This document shows, piece after piece, positions 1 to 8,649 of a stretch of 64,000 bases of DNA (the first letter of the stretch is position 1; each line of letters begins with the position of its first letter). The translations under genes and the position numbers were made by a program. The stretch spans positions 49,440 through 113,439 of the forward strand of contig NZ_KE992083.1 in NCBI RefSeq assembly GCF_000466425.1, given 5' to 3'. The notes beneath the pieces were generated by a model, which was not told where the DNA came from, made no database searches, and worked only from the letters and a program-made list of their open reading frames with translations. Source of the stretch: Capnocytophaga sp. oral taxon 863 str. F0517. Lineage in GTDB: Bacteria > Bacteroidota > Bacteroidia > Flavobacteriales > Flavobacteriaceae.

Positions 1-1167
1 CAGTGCTGTCTCATTATCTCCACTGTGCAGAAGTGCTTCTATGGCGTTGAGCATTACCTCTTCATAACGAATTACCTTTATATTACTATTTCCTTCTAGG
101 TCAGAGAATTTATCATTCAAGAAATACATCTCCACACCGAGGGGGTCATCCGTCTCTATCAAGGAAGCTCTCACATCACCCGGTTCGTAAAGTTGTTGTG
201 CCTGCTGAGATACGGCCAATGCACCTGTCCCTCTTGAGTGAATCAAATAGTCATAGGATTGAGTAGAGAGCGTACCGTTAATCCCTACGGTAAGTTCGAA
301 TATACTGTTGGATGCATTCGCTTTTTGGAAAGAACCTTTCAGGTCAGAAGCAGCAGCTGGCTGGTATATCCCTGAGAAGATTACCTCTTGGGCACATTCA
401 GCAGCTCTTTGCCATTCACCTTTATACAAGTAATACCTTGATTGTAATGCTTTTACAGCCAAGGGAGAGATATAATTCCTGTGATCCGTATCTACTAGAT
501 TTTCTAAAGGAACTCCTTGTGAAGCAGCGACTTGTTCAAATAATTCAACTGCTTTTTGGAAATCTGCCTCTATTTGAGCCTCTGTCTGAGCTATAGTAGC
601 TCTGGTGGAACGGGCATTGGCATCATAACGTGTCGGCAGCACTATTCCTAAAGTACCTCCTGTATATTTCTGTCCGTAGAGTCGCAATAGGTCAAAGAAT
701 GCCAAGGCACGTACAGTATAAGCTTGTGCCTTGAGTTTTTTAACCTCATTCGTTCTTTCTTGGGGTGTATTTCCTTCCCCCCAGGGAAGATCATCAGGAG
801 CACTAAGCACAATATTGGCAGAGGCTACCACCTGATAGATGGTCTTCCAAGTAAACTCCGGGGGACTATAAACATCTTGCCCGCTAAGGGTATAGGTAGC
901 CACCTCCGTCAGGGAAGGAGCGTTGAAGAGGTAATGCATTTCGTCCGAACGTACTTCAGCATAAGCTCTGTAATTGCATCCCAAGTAGTTGGCATCTCTC
1001 ATACTTACATAAGCTCCCCTAAGAAGAGAAGAAAGCTGTTCTACGGAGGTAATTCCTTCGTCAGCACTATCCGACTGAAAGAATTGTGTTTCGGTAAAGT
1101 CCTTACTACAGGAAGAAAATAGTATAAGGGAAACTATAAGTGCTAAGTGATAGATGTTCTTCTTCAT
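1..1167 (-). CDS. SusD/RagB family outer-membrane lipoprotein (3' end outside window)
   Basis: Start at 1167 on the minus strand; the frame stays open to base 1, so the C-terminus lies outside the window (389 codons seen). The N-terminus is a lipoprotein signal with lipobox LFSSC (Cys20), followed by SKDFTETQFF, typical of SusD proteins. The visible part has the TPR-like helical pattern of the family (ALAFFDLLRLYG; AVKALQSRYYLYKGEWQRA). SusD proteins sit on the cell surface and act as a lid over the partner SusC channel, binding oligosaccharides or peptides. The gene starts 10 bp after susC ends, so the two form one operon. The substrate cannot be told from the sequence, because no glycoside hydrolase or peptidase is nearby. 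Confidence 0.9.
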   Translation of the reverse strand, partial: MKKNIYHLALIVSLILFSSCSKDFTETQFFQSDSADEGITSVEQLSSLLRGAYVSMRDANYLGCNYRAYAEVRSDEMHYLFNAPSLTEVATYTLSGQDVYSPPEFTWKTIYQVVASANIVLSAPDDLPWGEGNTPQERTNEVKKLKAQAYTVRALAFFDLLRLYGQKYTGGTLGIVLPTRYDANARSTRATIAQTEAQIEADFQKAVELFEQVAASQGVPLENLVDTDHRNYISPLAVKALQSRYYLYKGEWQRAAECAQEVIFSGIYQPAAASDLKGSFQKANASNSIFELTVGINGTLSTQSYDYLIHSRGTGALAVSQQAQQLYEPGDVRASLIETDDPLGVEMYFLNDKFSDLEGNSNIKVIRYEEVMLNAIEALLHSGDNETAL

Positions 1168-1177
1168 TTTTCGTGAT

Positions 1178-4100
1178 TTAAAAGTTAATATTTATTCCCA
1201 AACTTAGGGTTCTGAGAGCAGGAAGGACAAAATCGACAGTTCCATCGGCTTGCGCTTCGGGATCTCCTTTGAATCTTTTGTCAAAGTTATAAGTCCATAG
1301 GTTATCCCCAAGAAGATAGCACTGTAAATGCTTGAGGTAGGTACCTTCGAGCCAATCGGTAGGAAGGTCATAGGAGAGTTTCAGAACCTGTAGGCGCAAG
1401 TAATCTCCATCATATAAGTAACGGGTAGAGGGCTCCGAGGAGAGCGCATTACCATCCCAGATAGGCTTAGGGTTTTCACTATTGCGATGCTGAGGTGTCC
1501 AATAGGATTCTACCTGAGAGGCATAGCCTGGATACATATAGGTAGTCTTTCCATCATCCTTCGCCCAAGAAGCAGAGGAATCATAGAGCTTATTGCCAAA
1601 TCCATAAGCAAACTGCGCTAAGAGGGATAGGTTCTTATAGGAGATTTTGGTATCAAATCCTCCATAGAGAGAAGCGAGATAGCTTCCCTGTATAGCTTCC
1701 TTGGCTTCACTATAAACAGAGGTCGTCTCTCCATCTTTTCCATTCTTATACCAAAGAGGTGCTCCCGTATCTGGATTCACTCCTGCCCATTTTTTTAAGT
1801 AAAAAGACCCTACATTTTCTCCCTTTTGGAGGATACGATTGGGAAATGTGATAGGAGTGTCATCATACATTTGAGTAACTTTGTTGGCAAGCGTGCTGAT
1901 ATGCCCACCAAGTTGCCAATTGAATCCTTCTTCGCTCCTTATTACTTCTGCATTGAGAGCCAGTTCCCAACCTTTGTTCTCCATTTCTCCTACATTCACC
2001 TGTTTGGTTGCGGTATAAGACCCCTGAGCTACGGAAAGTGGTAGAGAGAAGATCATATCCCTAGTTTTCTTTAGGAAATAAGCAGTAGAAAGGGTTATTC
2101 TATCCGAGAAAAGTCCTACATCTAAGCCTACATTCAGCGGGTAGAGTGTCTCCCAGCGTAGGTCGGGGTTGTCCACTCCTATAGGAACACCCGCCGCTTT
2201 GTGGTCATAATTGAAGCTATACTGATAGCTTGCATAAGGAGAGACATAGACCATGTTTCCTAAACGACCATAGGAGGTGGAGAACTTCAGCTGTGAGAGC
2301 CGCTTTGTCTTCTTAAAGAACTCCAAACGTGCCAAATCCACCCCTAATCCTACTGAATAGAAATAACCTGTACGGTTCTTTTCCCAGAAATTGGATAATC
2401 TATCCTGCCTACCAGAAAGGTCTAACAGGAATAACTTATCATAATCATAATGTAAGGTCAGGGCATAGCCCTCACGAGAATTAAGCTCCCTCGTACCTGC
2501 GATAGAAACAGGCTTAATAAAGCTGGAGAGGGTCTTGAGCTTATTAGAACCGGCGGTAAAGATAACAGCATCTATATTCTTCTGATCGGAGCGATATGCT
2601 TCCTGAATAAGACTTGCCGAGAGGTAATTTTTGTTCTTTATAGCCAAGTCATAGGAAAGGATATTCTGTAGATTGAAGCTAAATATACGTGTATTGAACC
2701 AATCAGCCTCCCCTTTGGTATAGAAAGCATCTCCATGTACGGGGGATTTGTAACCATCTTCCGCTAAGTCAATATACTCTGGGGCAAAAACGAACTTATA
2801 AAGGAGGTTTTTAGTCAACTGATAGTCCAATTGAAAATTAGTAAGTGCCCTTACTGTTTGGTTTTTATTATGGTTTAGTTTTTGTAGTGCTACTATATTA
2901 TAGGTTCCATTGGAAAGCGCCCCATATTGGCCATAGTTAAGGGAACCATCTGAGTTATAGGCACTTTCTGTAGGGCGGTTCATATATTGTCCATATACAG
3001 GATCGGAAGACTGTGGCCCTTCTGGTTGTGCCAATGTATTGGCATAAGAGAGCTGAATATTAGTCGAGAGACGTAGCTTACTGGTGGCTTGGAAGTCAAT
3101 CTTATTGCTACTGGTTACTCTCTCGAAGCTATTTGCTTTGACGATACCATCTTCCTTGAGGTAGCCCAAAGAAGAATAATAGGACAGCTTATCATTTCCG
3201 CCAGAGACGGTGGCATTGATTTCTTGGTAGAGCGCCATTTTATTTTCCACGAGCTTTCTCCAATCGGTATTAATGTGTCTTTGGTTATAGATCTCCTGTA
3301 ATATAAATCCTCCATTACCAGCAGAGACATTCCCCGCCTGAAGGTCAGCCAGGAGCGCCTCTTTGTTAGGATAAGCGGCTGAACCTTCTTCACTATTGAG
3401 ATAGGCATCGTATAGGAAACCCAACCACTGTTCAGTGGTGAGGGGTTTCTCTCCTACTGCGGCACGAGAGACCAGCCCTATCTCACTCGAGATATGAAAA
3501 TCAGCAGCTCCCTTCTTACCCGATTTGGTAGTAATGATCACCACTCCAGAGCCTGTATCTGCCCCATATAAGGCCGTAGATACCGCATCCTTGAGAACGG
3601 TAACACTCTCTATATCATCATTATTCAAACCTGCCAATACATTATTCCCTCTTGTATTCTGTGCATGGTCACCGTGGGTAACTCTCACCCCATCTATCAC
3701 ATAGACCGGTTCGTTACGTCCATTGACCGAAGCCACCCCACGGATACGAATGGTAGCCGCACTTCCTGGCTGTCCGGAGGCCGTTCCCCCTTGCACCCCT
3801 GCTACCCTACCCAAGAGTACTTTATCTACCGAAATGGAATTGTTATCCGATACATTATCCAGCTTACTCACCGCACCGGTGAGTTCCTTAACCGCTTGTT
3901 TCTTTCCAAAACCCACTACCACTACTTCAGGGATTTTTTCTACCTGCAAAGATAAGGAAACATCCAGTTTTTTAAGATCAGGAGTTACCACATGGTGTTG
4001 TACTTGATAGCCAACAGAAGAGAAAGTCAGTACCTGGCCATCTTTCACCTCTAGGGAATAGGTTCCATTGATATCGGTAGCCACTCCTTTGCCCATACCC

Positions 4101-4231
4101 TCTATCATGACTGTTACACCCAAGAGAGGTTCATTTTTTTCATCTTTGACAATCCCAAATAAGAGACGTTCTTGGGCTGTAGCTATTGTAGACAGTCCCA
4201 ATAGTAAGTAAAGCAAATAGATTTTTCTCAT
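1178..4231 (-). CDS. SusC/RagA family TonB-linked outer-membrane receptor
   Basis: 1017 aa, normal length for SusC. Residues 1-20 are a Sec signal peptide. Residues about 21-105 form a carboxypeptidase-regulatory-like domain (GIVKDEKNEPLLGVTV; DINGTYSLEV). The plug follows with VVVVGFGKKQAVKELTGAV and VYVIDGVRV, then the 22-strand barrel ending in LSLGININF with a terminal aromatic residue. The protein imports a ligand captured by the adjacent SusD lipoprotein across the outer membrane, powered by TonB-ExbBD. A -7 box lies about 70 bp upstream. No anti-sigma/ECF pair is seen beside it. Family assignment is certain; the transported substrate is unknown. Confidence 0.95.
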   Translation of the reverse strand: MRKIYLLYLLLGLSTIATAQERLLFGIVKDEKNEPLLGVTVMIEGMGKGVATDINGTYSLEVKDGQVLTFSSVGYQVQHHVVTPDLKKLDVSLSLQVEKIPEVVVVGFGKKQAVKELTGAVSKLDNVSDNNSISVDKVLLGRVAGVQGGTASGQPGSAATIRIRGVASVNGRNEPVYVIDGVRVTHGDHAQNTRGNNVLAGLNNDDIESVTVLKDAVSTALYGADTGSGVVIITTKSGKKGAADFHISSEIGLVSRAAVGEKPLTTEQWLGFLYDAYLNSEEGSAAYPNKEALLADLQAGNVSAGNGGFILQEIYNQRHINTDWRKLVENKMALYQEINATVSGGNDKLSYYSSLGYLKEDGIVKANSFERVTSSNKIDFQATSKLRLSTNIQLSYANTLAQPEGPQSSDPVYGQYMNRPTESAYNSDGSLNYGQYGALSNGTYNIVALQKLNHNKNQTVRALTNFQLDYQLTKNLLYKFVFAPEYIDLAEDGYKSPVHGDAFYTKGEADWFNTRIFSFNLQNILSYDLAIKNKNYLSASLIQEAYRSDQKNIDAVIFTAGSNKLKTLSSFIKPVSIAGTRELNSREGYALTLHYDYDKLFLLDLSGRQDRLSNFWEKNRTGYFYSVGLGVDLARLEFFKKTKRLSQLKFSTSYGRLGNMVYVSPYASYQYSFNYDHKAAGVPIGVDNPDLRWETLYPLNVGLDVGLFSDRITLSTAYFLKKTRDMIFSLPLSVAQGSYTATKQVNVGEMENKGWELALNAEVIRSEEGFNWQLGGHISTLANKVTQMYDDTPITFPNRILQKGENVGSFYLKKWAGVNPDTGAPLWYKNGKDGETTSVYSEAKEAIQGSYLASLYGGFDTKISYKNLSLLAQFAYGFGNKLYDSSASWAKDDGKTTYMYPGYASQVESYWTPQHRNSENPKPIWDGNALSSEPSTRYLYDGDYLRLQVLKLSYDLPTDWLEGTYLKHLQCYLLGDNLWTYNFDKRFKGDPEAQADGTVDFVLPALRTLSLGININF

Positions 4232-4301
4232 CAGTTATATAATATTTGTAGTGTAAAATAATGGAATTTATACTAAAACAAAGAATGTTTTTAATAGGAT
4301 A

Positions 4302-4309
4302 CAAAGGTA
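4302..4309 (-). promoter_or_regulatory. Bacteroidetes -7 box for the susCD operon
   Basis: Reads TACCTTTG on the minus strand, matching TAnnTTTG, 70 bp upstream of the susC start. No good -33 TTTG is seen at 19 bp spacing. This is the only such match in the intergenic gap. Confidence 0.55.
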
Positions 4310-4380
4310 CGGTTTTTTGAAGTGAAAAAAATGTTAATTATATAACTTGTATTGTTAATTTGAAAAACTATAGAAAAAAA

Positions 4381-4402
4381 GACTTTTGATTTCTCAAAAG
4401 TC
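4381..4402 (-). terminator. Rho-independent terminator of the RNA-repair operon
   Basis: Perfect 9-bp stem (GACTTTTGA / TCAAAAGTC) with a 4-nt loop, followed on the minus strand by a run of seven T. The upstream arm overlaps the last codons and stop of the kinase/phosphatase gene. Confidence 0.75.
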
Positions 4403-5332
4403 CCCATAATTTACTTGAAAACAAGGCAATTGCAAGTCCCTACGCCACATATCCACTACTTGGTTACGATCGTCTAAGAGAAACTCTACGAAGTACTTAC
4501 CCGCTATTTCTTGCAGGAAAAGTTCTTTTTTGATGATGTTGTCCTTTCTATAATCATTGGTGGCACGCATGAGCAATAGGTCATAGGCAATTTGATGCTT
4601 AGCTAAAAAGCGCTCGGTTGGTTCTCGATAAAGTTGTTCTCTTCCCGAAAGGAGAAGCACTTTGTAGCCTTGTGCCTTGGCCATAGCAAGAATACTTGCC
4701 ACTGGGGTATTGAGCAAGTCCTCATCCGCAGAAGAAGCATCGTAAGGATCGCGGCCATTGAGCAAAGAAAGGGTACCGTCCAAGTCACAGATCAGTGCCT
4801 TGGGCAAGGAGCTATCCTGCTTGGCATAGGTAAGGGTAGCCTCCTTTACCGTACGAGGAATTGGCTTGAAATCAAACTTTTCCTTGGTGTACTGCAATTG
4901 GGTAACATGCTTTTCTATGGCACTTTTGGGGATAAACTTGCCTATCTGCTGGCAACGCTTATCACAACGCTTGACAAGCTCTTCCACCGAGAAGTCAAAG
5001 ACCTTAAAGGAAATATCGGCATACTCGGTGTAGGCATGTATCATATCCTCCAGAGTGCGCAGAGAGCAGTTGGTGGCATCGATAATCACATTGGTACGAT
5101 TTTTCAAAAGGGTTAGGACAGAGGCTTCCACCATCTTGGTAATACGTTCCTCATAGAAAGGCGACATAAGAGAGTCGCCAAACTGCATTTGGCGGAAGTC
5201 ATCGCGATTGACCCGTACCCAATTGTCTTCGGTACGGATAAAATAGCGGGCAAAGGTAGACTTGCCCGATCCTGGTGCCCCCACCAGAATAAGGAGTTGG
5301 GGAAAGTAATGGGATTTATTGGAGATACTCAT
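4394..5332 (-). CDS. T4-type polynucleotide kinase/3'-phosphatase (Pnkp)
   Basis: 312 aa, close to phage T4 Pnkp (301 aa) with the same domain order. Residues 18-26 are the P-loop GAPGSGKST. VNRDDFRQ (41-48) matches the T4 substrate-binding motif NRDDYRQ. Residues from about 179 form a HAD-type phosphatase with DLDGT (Asp183, Asp185), NGRDPYD, LLSGRE and a C-terminal DDRNQVVDMWRR...QVNYGDF block almost the same as in T4. The enzyme should phosphorylate 5'-OH ends and remove 2',3'-cyclic or 3'-phosphates, healing RNA ends after nuclease cleavage. It overlaps the upstream RNA ligase by 4 bp (ATGA), so the two are translationally coupled. The kinase-HAD architecture differs from bacterial Pnkp of Hen1 operons, whose phosphatase is calcineurin-like. 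Confidence 0.92.
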   Translation of the reverse strand: MSISNKSHYFPQLLILVGAPGSGKSTFARYFIRTEDNWVRVNRDDFRQMQFGDSLMSPFYEERITKMVEASVLTLLKNRTNVIIDATNCSLRTLEDMIHAYTEYADISFKVFDFSVEELVKRCDKRCQQIGKFIPKSAIEKHVTQLQYTKEKFDFKPIPRTVKEATLTYAKQDSSLPKALICDLDGTLSLLNGRDPYDASSADEDLLNTPVASILAMAKAQGYKVLLLSGREQLYREPTERFLAKHQIAYDLLLMRATNDYRKDNIIKKELFLQEIAGKYFVEFLLDDRNQVVDMWRRDLQLPCFQVNYGDF

Positions 5333-6513
5333 AGTCTGCTATCTAATTGGTTTTCTATTTCTTCACCTAATATACGGTCGAGCACTAAGTTCTTCAGTTC
5401 GTAGTTTTCCTCATGTAACTCACTATAAGGAATGGCCAATAGCTTGGCATTGATCGCCCAGTCATTGATAGAACAACGGAGCTTTCCCTTAATATTACGC
5501 TTGGCAATTTGCTCTTGTAGCCTATCTTGGAAATCCACTCCATAGACCAAGGTCAGGTAATCATTGTTACGTACCTTAAAGGCTGGTGGCATCCCGGGAA
5601 GGAAAGCTGTACGTGGCTTGATGACCACCCCTTCTTCGTCACTCTGATTGACCTTGTCCACCCAAGTGCGTATCTCGGGGTACTTCGCTTCGAAGTCTGC
5701 CTCATCAGTGAAAAGATAATGTAAGCATTCATCATCATTGACCTGACGGAAACTGAGATTGTCATTGACAAAGTACTCACTGCCATCACTATTCACTTGC
5801 TTGAGTATATTAAAAGGCTTGAAGAAAAGTTCTGCTTCCTTACCAAAAATATCCAATTGTCGCTTGAAAAGGGCTATTTGTTGCTGGTAATGTGGCAAAT
5901 CGAAGAATCTGAAATCCCGTACCGACTGGTATTGCCGGATGATGTGATTGGGATATTTCTCTTTCAGTTGCTTATCGGAAAGCTGCTTTGCGTCCTCTAC
6001 GAAGGTCTGATATGCTGGGGTCTGCTGTATCTTACGGAGCTTCTCATATAAGGAGCCCTGCTCCAGATAGTTGGCATGTATCTCATGAGAAATGTAATAA
6101 GCTGCAAACTCATTGGTTATCAAACCTTTCCCTAAGACAGACCAAGGCATCAGTTCCGACTGGATAATCCTCAGCACTACCCCATCCCACGAAAAACGCT
6201 CGTGCAGAGGGCGCAAGGCTGCGAGCCATTTTTCCTTGTCCAAATAGGTAATCTTATACCCATTTCTACTTACCAAATAACTCTCTTCCAAGTGATTATG
6301 TAGGTAAATATCACAATACGAACCCATGTATTTCTTCTCAATAACCACTTCTTGTATGCCATTTTGGACAAACCATAACAGTCCTTCATAAAGGCTTTCT
6401 ATCTCATTGCGCTCTACCGATTTAGGAGCTGGAGAAATAGTAGGTGAAAAAGCATTGATTTTGTTTCTACAAAACCAGTCAATTCGTTTCTTGATTAAAG
6501 TTTTATCTTCCAC
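5329..6513 (-). CDS. RNA ligase of the bacterial Pnkp-ligase-domain family
   Basis: 394 aa. The adenylylation motif is KYMGS (Lys61 predicted nucleophile), the form used by ligase domains of bacterial Pnkp rather than the KxDG of T4 Rnl1/DNA ligases. SRNG (82-85) fits motif Ia, EEGVVIKP (293-300) motif IV, and FKVRNNDYL...VYG (312-325) motif V with Lys313 and Arg315. A helical insert lies between, as in that family. The enzyme should seal 5'-phosphate/3'-OH RNA ends. It is first in a two-gene operon with the T4-type Pnkp. No Hen1 methyltransferase or metallophosphoesterase is adjacent. The function is inferred from motifs; the natural target is probably a tRNA cut by a ribotoxin. Confidence 0.85.
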   Translation of the reverse strand: MEDKTLIKKRIDWFCRNKINAFSPTISPAPKSVERNEIESLYEGLLWFVQNGIQEVVIEKKYMGSYCDIYLHNHLEESYLVSRNGYKITYLDKEKWLAALRPLHERFSWDGVVLRIIQSELMPWSVLGKGLITNEFAAYYISHEIHANYLEQGSLYEKLRKIQQTPAYQTFVEDAKQLSDKQLKEKYPNHIIRQYQSVRDFRFFDLPHYQQQIALFKRQLDIFGKEAELFFKPFNILKQVNSDGSEYFVNDNLSFRQVNDDECLHYLFTDEADFEAKYPEIRTWVDKVNQSDEEGVVIKPRTAFLPGMPPAFKVRNNDYLTLVYGVDFQDRLQEQIAKRNIKGKLRCSINDWAINAKLLAIPYSELHEENYELKNLVLDRILGEEIENQLDSRL

Positions 6514-6550
6514 TTTATTAATGATTAATAGTTAATGTTCATTACGAGTA

Positions 6551-6558
6551 CAAAGATA
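6551..6558 (-). promoter_or_regulatory. -7 box for the RNA-repair operon
   Basis: Reads TATCTTTG on the minus strand, 38 bp upstream of the RNA ligase start. The -33 element is not convincing. Confidence 0.6.
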
Positions 6559-6615
6559 TGGAGTCGGTACGCAATGTTTTTGCATGGATAAAATTTTAAG
6601 CTGATTTTAACTACA

Positions 6616-6642
6616 AAAGACTGCCTTTTGGGGGCAGTCTTT
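6616..6642 (-). terminator. Terminator after the thioredoxin-like lipoprotein gene
   Basis: Perfect 10-bp stem AAAGACTGCC / GGCAGTCTTT with a 7-nt loop, followed by TTTTG on the minus strand, 23 bp after the stop codon. Confidence 0.7.
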
Positions 6643-6664
6643 CTATAATTTAGAAGTTTGTCTA

Positions 6665-8044
6665 TTACTTTTTTAGTAAACCTTCTAAGATACCTGATAT
6701 TTCTTCGCTAGAAGGGCGTGGCGCATCAGCATTAACGATCTTACCCTCTTTGTCTATAAGTAGGAAAGTTGGTATCTGTCGGATTGCATAGTCTTGGATG
6801 AATTGGGATTCAAAGTTCTTATCAGCATAGAGTTGTATTCCTTTAAGGTCTTCATTTTTTACAAATTCTTTCCATTCATCTTTGTTTTCATCTATAGAAA
6901 TACTTATAAAAGCAACCTCTTTACCATGGAATTTCTTTTCTAATTCTTTAAGTGCAGGGATTTCTCTACGGCAAGGCATGCACCAAGTTGCCCATACATC
7001 TATATATACCACTTTCCCTTTGAAATCATCCAAGGAAACGTTATTTCCTTCAAAACTTTCATAGTTAGAGAACTTAGGAGAAGGATTCCCTACAGAGAGC
7101 TTAAGGGCTGTTTCATACGTTTTTTTGGCTTTTTCTTTAAGCTTTTCATCTATTAAGTTCTTACTAACAAAGTCATATACTTCCTTGTTCAATGGATTGC
7201 CTGGTGCAATAAGGCTAAGTAACTCTCTGGCCAAATCAGCACGAATATTATCTGATTTAAGAGCATTTACCTCCGAGATGAACTGATTTATATTTTGAGC
7301 ATCATTCGGATTTTTAATGATGGTATAGTACTTAGTACGCACTAAATCGCGATAGGTATCTACTGTTTTGAATTCTTGTGCATTATCATAGTCAATACCT
7401 TCTCTTTCTGCGTAGAAATCATCGGGCAAGATGGCCTCATTGCCTGAGGTATACATATGATAAGTAGGGTATATGGTTAGGTACTCTACGAATTTATATT
7501 TAGTCCATTTCTTTTGGTTATCAATAAACTCTTGGTCGAAGCCATAGGCTTTCAACTTATTTTCAAGTTCAGCAAAATAGGATTTTACATTCTCCTTGAA
7601 CTCTTGAGGTTTTTGTCCAAAGAGATTGGAGTCTGCTCCATTGATCTTATCTGCAATAAAGGCGTTACGCTCTATCAGATACTGAGTCTGCTTGGTTTCA
7701 GTACCTGCTACAATGGTTTTGCTCAGCTCTTCATTGAGCGTAAGTTCGATATTGGCACCCTTAGCCAAATAAAGAGGGGTCTGTATGGCAGGATTTTCTA
7801 CAAGATAATAGAAGTGATTATCTCCTATTTCTCGTATGGTATCGCGGAAAGTTCCATCCTGAAGCACTGGAATTTCCTTCACTACCTCATCATTTTGTAA
7901 CAGAAGTAATTTTTGAGGTTCCCCTTGAGATTCTACTGAGAACACCTTTCCTGAAATGACTGCATAATCAGATTTTTCAGCAGATTTCTCACCACAGGCG
8001 GCGAGCAAACTAATAATAGCTATACTTGTAACGATTTTTTTCAT
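6665..8044 (-). CDS. TlpA/ResA-like thioredoxin-fold lipoprotein
   Basis: 459 aa. Lipoprotein signal with lipobox LLAAC (Cys17). Residues about 25-120 form a DUF4369-like N-terminal domain, then a helical linker, and from about 320 a thioredoxin domain with WATWCMPCRREIP (active site CMPC) and a cis-Pro loop (QIPTF). Such proteins reduce or oxidise periplasmic disulfides, often for c-type cytochromes or secreted proteins in Bacteroidetes. The gene is alone, with its own -7 box and terminator. The redox partner is not indicated by neighbours. Confidence 0.88.
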   Translation of the reverse strand: MKKIVTSIAIISLLAACGEKSAEKSDYAVISGKVFSVESQGEPQKLLLLQNDEVVKEIPVLQDGTFRDTIREIGDNHFYYLVENPAIQTPLYLAKGANIELTLNEELSKTIVAGTETKQTQYLIERNAFIADKINGADSNLFGQKPQEFKENVKSYFAELENKLKAYGFDQEFIDNQKKWTKYKFVEYLTIYPTYHMYTSGNEAILPDDFYAEREGIDYDNAQEFKTVDTYRDLVRTKYYTIIKNPNDAQNINQFISEVNALKSDNIRADLARELLSLIAPGNPLNKEVYDFVSKNLIDEKLKEKAKKTYETALKLSVGNPSPKFSNYESFEGNNVSLDDFKGKVVYIDVWATWCMPCRREIPALKELEKKFHGKEVAFISISIDENKDEWKEFVKNEDLKGIQLYADKNFESQFIQDYAIRQIPTFLLIDKEGKIVNADAPRPSSEEISGILEGLLKK

Positions 8045-8079
8045 CTTCTAATCGGATTTTCTATTTATAATCTGAACTA

Positions 8080-8087
8080 CAAAGGTA
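8080..8087 (-). promoter_or_regulatory. -7 box for the thioredoxin-like lipoprotein gene
   Basis: TACCTTTG on the minus strand, 35 bp upstream of the start codon. Confidence 0.55.
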
Positions 8088-8223
8088 GTAAAAAAAGTTG
8101 ATTATACCAATAGAATATAAAAAATAATTTCACACTATTTCACAACATATTGATTGTCAGCAAATAAAAGTTTTTAACAAAATAATAAAAACTGTTCATA
8201 TCTCTTTATTGCATAAAATTTAG

Positions 8224-8231
8224 TATATTTG
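8224..8231 (+). promoter_or_regulatory. -7 box that decides the start of the 8253 gene
   Basis: TATATTTG. An in-frame TTG at 8229 lies inside this box, so translation cannot sensibly begin there. The next in-frame start, GTG 8253, sits 21 bp downstream. Confidence 0.55.
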
Positions 8232-8252
8232 CTCTCCCTTAGAACAACCTTA

Positions 8253-8609
8253 GTGACAACTGAAAAAACACTCAATGAGCAGTGGGAGACTTTGGTGCAA
8301 AAGCTCAAGAAAGATTTCTCCCTGCCTATGCAGTTGGATATAGACAAAGTCCTTTATTTGATAGGAATTCAGGAGCTTGGTAAGCCTCATGAGACTTTTT
8401 CAAAGGAGGACAAGATCAACCTTATACACATAGCCACCTGCTGCGTATTGGTTCCTTTCGGATACTATTTTTTTGAGTACAGAGATAAGGAAGGTTGGCC
8501 TTTTTATAGGAGAACCAAAGATCACTTATCCCTATCTGAAAAAGAACAACACACCCTACTGAAGGAAGCTATCTTATACTATTTTAGAAACATCGACTAT
8601 TTATCATGA
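8253..8609 (+). CDS. Conserved hypothetical protein
   Basis: 118 aa from GTG 8253 (VTTEKTLNEQWETLVQ). No signal peptide or membrane span. It is mostly alpha-helical by composition, with a hydrophobic centre (NLIHIATCCVLVPFGYYFFEY) and a charged C-terminus. It lies 40 bp upstream of nnr in the same direction and may share its transcript. I do not recognise the family. The GTG start is chosen because the only earlier start overlaps the promoter. Confidence 0.7.
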   Translation: MTTEKTLNEQWETLVQKLKKDFSLPMQLDIDKVLYLIGIQELGKPHETFSKEDKINLIHIATCCVLVPFGYYFFEYRDKEGWPFYRRTKDHLSLSEKEQHTLLKEAILYYFRNIDYLS

Positions 8610-8649
8610 AATACCTAAATTATTTTACTAATTCTTAAATAATTCACCT

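Noticed and set aside
312..1122. Two plus-strand open frames across the first kilobase
   Set aside because: They lie opposite the SusD gene, which has a lipoprotein signal and family sequence. No start context or family match on the plus strand.
4634..5116. Plus-strand 160-codon frame
   Set aside because: Antisense to the Pnkp gene; amino-acid composition is random and no motif is seen.
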